Below, one piece after another: positions 5,330-6,502 of a stretch of DNA of 6,502 nt (its first letter is position 1; each line of letters begins with the position of its first letter). A model generated the notes under the pieces. That model saw only the letters and a program-made list of their open reading frames with translations. It ran no database searches and was not told where the DNA came from. The position numbers and the translations under genes are program-made. Source of the stretch: Peptococcaceae bacterium (GTDB lineage: Bacteria > Bacillota > Desulfitobacteriia > Desulfitobacteriales > Syntrophobotulaceae); the NCBI GenBank assembly GCA_012523535.1, contig JAAYII010000187.1, positions 1 to 6,502 of the forward strand, given 5' to 3'.

Positions 5330-6343
5330 ATGATAATCGTAATGAAACCCAAGACCAAGCAAGAAGAAATCGAAAAAATACGGGTCCGCCTTTCCCAATT
5401 AGGCTGTGAGGTCCGCGATATAAAAGGCCTTAATTATCATATCTTTGGTCTTATCGGCAATACCAATCTTGTTGATCCGGACCGGCTGTTGGCCAATGAA
5501 GGAGTGGAAAAAGTAATCCATGTCCAAGAACCTTATAAAATTGCCAACAGGCTGTTTCATCCCGAGGATACAATTGTCGAGGTAGCGGGCAGGAAAATAG
5601 GGGGAGGCAATTTTGCCGTAATTGCCGGGCCCTGTTCGGTGGAAAGCGAAGAACAGATTGCCTGCGTGGCGGAAGCCGTAAAGGCGGCCGGAGCGGGCTT
5701 CCTCCGGGGAGGAGCTTTTAAACCCCGGACTTCTCCTTACAGCTTCCAGGGTTTAAGAGAAGACGGCCTTGAACTGTTGAAATTGGCGCGGCAGAAAACT
5801 GGTCTGCCTGTGGTGTCGGAGTTGATGTCCGTGGAACATCTTCCTCGTTTTATTGAAGATGTGGACATCATCCAGATCGGGGCCCGCAACATGCAGAACT
5901 ATGAACTGCTCAAGGCAGTGGGCAAGACCAATAAGCCTGTCATTTTGAAAAGGGGTTTGTCTTCCACTATCGAAGAGCTGCTGCTGGCGGCCGAATATAT
6001 CCTGGCCCAAGGAAACAACCAGGTTATTCTGTGCGAGAGAGGAATCAGGACTTTTGAGAAATATACCCGCAATACCCTTGATTTGAGTGCTATACCGGTT
6101 ATCAAAAAATTAAGCCATTTGCCGGTGATCGTCGATCCCAGCCATGCCGGAGGGATTTGGTGGCTGGTGGAACCGCTGGCCAAAGCCGCTTTGGTGGTAG
6201 GGGCCGACGGGATTATGATTGAAGTGCACAACGATCCGGTCAATGCCAAATGCGACGGCCAGCAATCGCTGAAACCCGAAAGATTTGCTTCCTTGATGGA
6301 TTCCTTAAAAGAACTGGCCAAGATCGAGCACAAAAACATCTAA
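5330..6343 (+). CDS. aroF: 3-deoxy-D-arabino-heptulosonate 7-phosphate (DAHP) synthase, type I-beta with N-terminal ferredoxin-like regulatory domain
   Basis: A 337-aa cytosolic enzyme that condenses phosphoenolpyruvate and erythrose 4-phosphate, the first step of the shikimate pathway. Residues 1 to about 70 match the ferredoxin-like domain of the Thermotoga maritima enzyme, which there confers Tyr/Phe feedback inhibition. The TIM barrel follows with AGPCSVE (99-105), RGGAFKPRTSPYSFQG (126-141), IGARN (183-187), KRG (207-209), LCERGIRTFE (234-243) and VDPSH (268-272). The expected metal ligands C102, H272, E298 and D309 are all present. Length and layout match the Thermotoga enzyme, and there is no fused chorismate mutase. 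The start at 5330 follows an AAGGAGG. It is the first enzyme gene after the Phe/Tyr leader and attenuator and is followed at once by tyrA, so expression is likely set by aromatic amino acid supply as well as by allostery. Family assignment is firm; allosteric specificity is inferred. Confidence 0.96.
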   Translation: MIIVMKPKTKQEEIEKIRVRLSQLGCEVRDIKGLNYHIFGLIGNTNLVDPDRLLANEGVEKVIHVQEPYKIANRLFHPEDTIVEVAGRKIGGGNFAVIAGPCSVESEEQIACVAEAVKAAGAGFLRGGAFKPRTSPYSFQGLREDGLELLKLARQKTGLPVVSELMSVEHLPRFIEDVDIIQIGARNMQNYELLKAVGKTNKPVILKRGLSSTIEELLLAAEYILAQGNNQVILCERGIRTFEKYTRNTLDLSAIPVIKKLSHLPVIVDPSHAGGIWWLVEPLAKAALVVGADGIMIEVHNDPVNAKCDGQQSLKPERFASLMDSLKELAKIEHKNI

Positions 6344-6348
6344 GGAGG
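6342..6348 (+). promoter_or_regulatory. Ribosome binding site of tyrA, overlapping the aroF stop codon
   Basis: AAGGAGG starts within the aroF TAA stop (6341-6343) and lies 8 nt before the TTG at 6357. This supports the TTG start and tight coupling to aroF. The in-frame ATG at 6402 has no comparable site. Confidence 0.85.
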
Positions 6349-6356
6349 ATATAGCA

Positions 6357-6502
6357 TTGGAAGAAATCGCTTTTCCCAGCGAGGAAGCCCCTTTTCGGAA
6401 TATGGAGATTGCAGTAATCGGTTTGGGCTTGATTGGCGGGTCGTTGGCTATGGCTTTAAAAAAGCTCAACCCGAAAAAAATCTGGGGTGTGGATATCGAT
6501 CC
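6357..6502 (+). CDS. tyrA: Prephenate (or arogenate) dehydrogenase, N-terminal fragment (3' truncated by window edge)
   Basis: The first 48 codons, from a TTG start, of a TyrA-family NAD(P)-dependent dehydrogenase that converts prephenate to 4-hydroxyphenylpyruvate in tyrosine synthesis. Visible is the dinucleotide-binding beta-alpha-beta: IAVIGLGLIGGSL (18-30) with the glycines G22, G24 and G27, a helix, then GVDID (44-48) ending the second strand, where D46 suggests NAD preference. The IGLGLIGGSLA form of the glycine loop is typical of TyrA, and the position 13 nt after the DAHP synthase stop supports it. About 15 residues precede the Rossmann fold, slightly more than usual, so ATG 6402 remains a possible alternative start though it lacks a good ribosome binding site. 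The catalytic domain is outside the window, so prephenate versus arogenate specificity and any C-terminal ACT domain cannot be judged. Confidence 0.85.
   Translation, partial: MEEIAFPSEEAPFRNMEIAVIGLGLIGGSLAMALKKLNPKKIWGVDID

Overview
The window reads as a chromosomal segment from a Gram-positive bacterium of the Firmicutes (Bacillota), most likely a Clostridia-type anaerobe. The reasons are an AddAB-type recombination nuclease in place of RecBCD, strong AAGGAGG ribosome binding sites with frequent TTG starts, and a Thermotoga-like type I-beta DAHP synthase. Genus-level assignment is not possible from this window. All genes lie on the plus strand. I see no mobile element, tRNA, rRNA or CRISPR array.

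Region 1 (1-4946) is the addB-addA pair. It holds the C-terminal third of AddB, with nuclease motifs and the four cysteines of the Fe-S cluster, and then a complete AddA helicase-nuclease whose start overlaps the end of addB. Together they form the double-strand-break end-processing machine. AddA carries a small Ser/Thr/Cys-rich, repeat-containing insert in the helicase region.

Region 2 (4943-5290) is the most interesting part. A perfect-consensus promoter overlaps the addA stop codon and drives a leader of about 310 nt. The leader contains a 73-codon ORF with a dense run of Tyr and Phe codons (13 aromatic residues in 20). It ends in a textbook intrinsic terminator (11-bp stem, GAAA loop, T-tract). 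A segment just after the Tyr/Phe run is an exact copy of the 3' arm of the terminator, so it can pair with the 5' arm instead. This is the architecture of ribosome-mediated transcription attenuation responding to Phe/Tyr supply. T-box hallmarks are absent.

Region 3 (5330-6502) holds the regulated genes: aroF (DAHP synthase, entry to the shikimate pathway, with an N-terminal ferredoxin-like regulatory domain) and, 13 nt downstream, the first 48 codons of a probable tyrA (prephenate/arogenate dehydrogenase, TTG start). The leader therefore senses the pathway's end products and sets transcription of its first enzyme and of the Tyr-branch enzyme. AroF probably also has allosteric feedback control. 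The attenuator terminator is also the only terminator visible between addBA and the aromatic genes, so the two operons may be partly linked at the RNA level.
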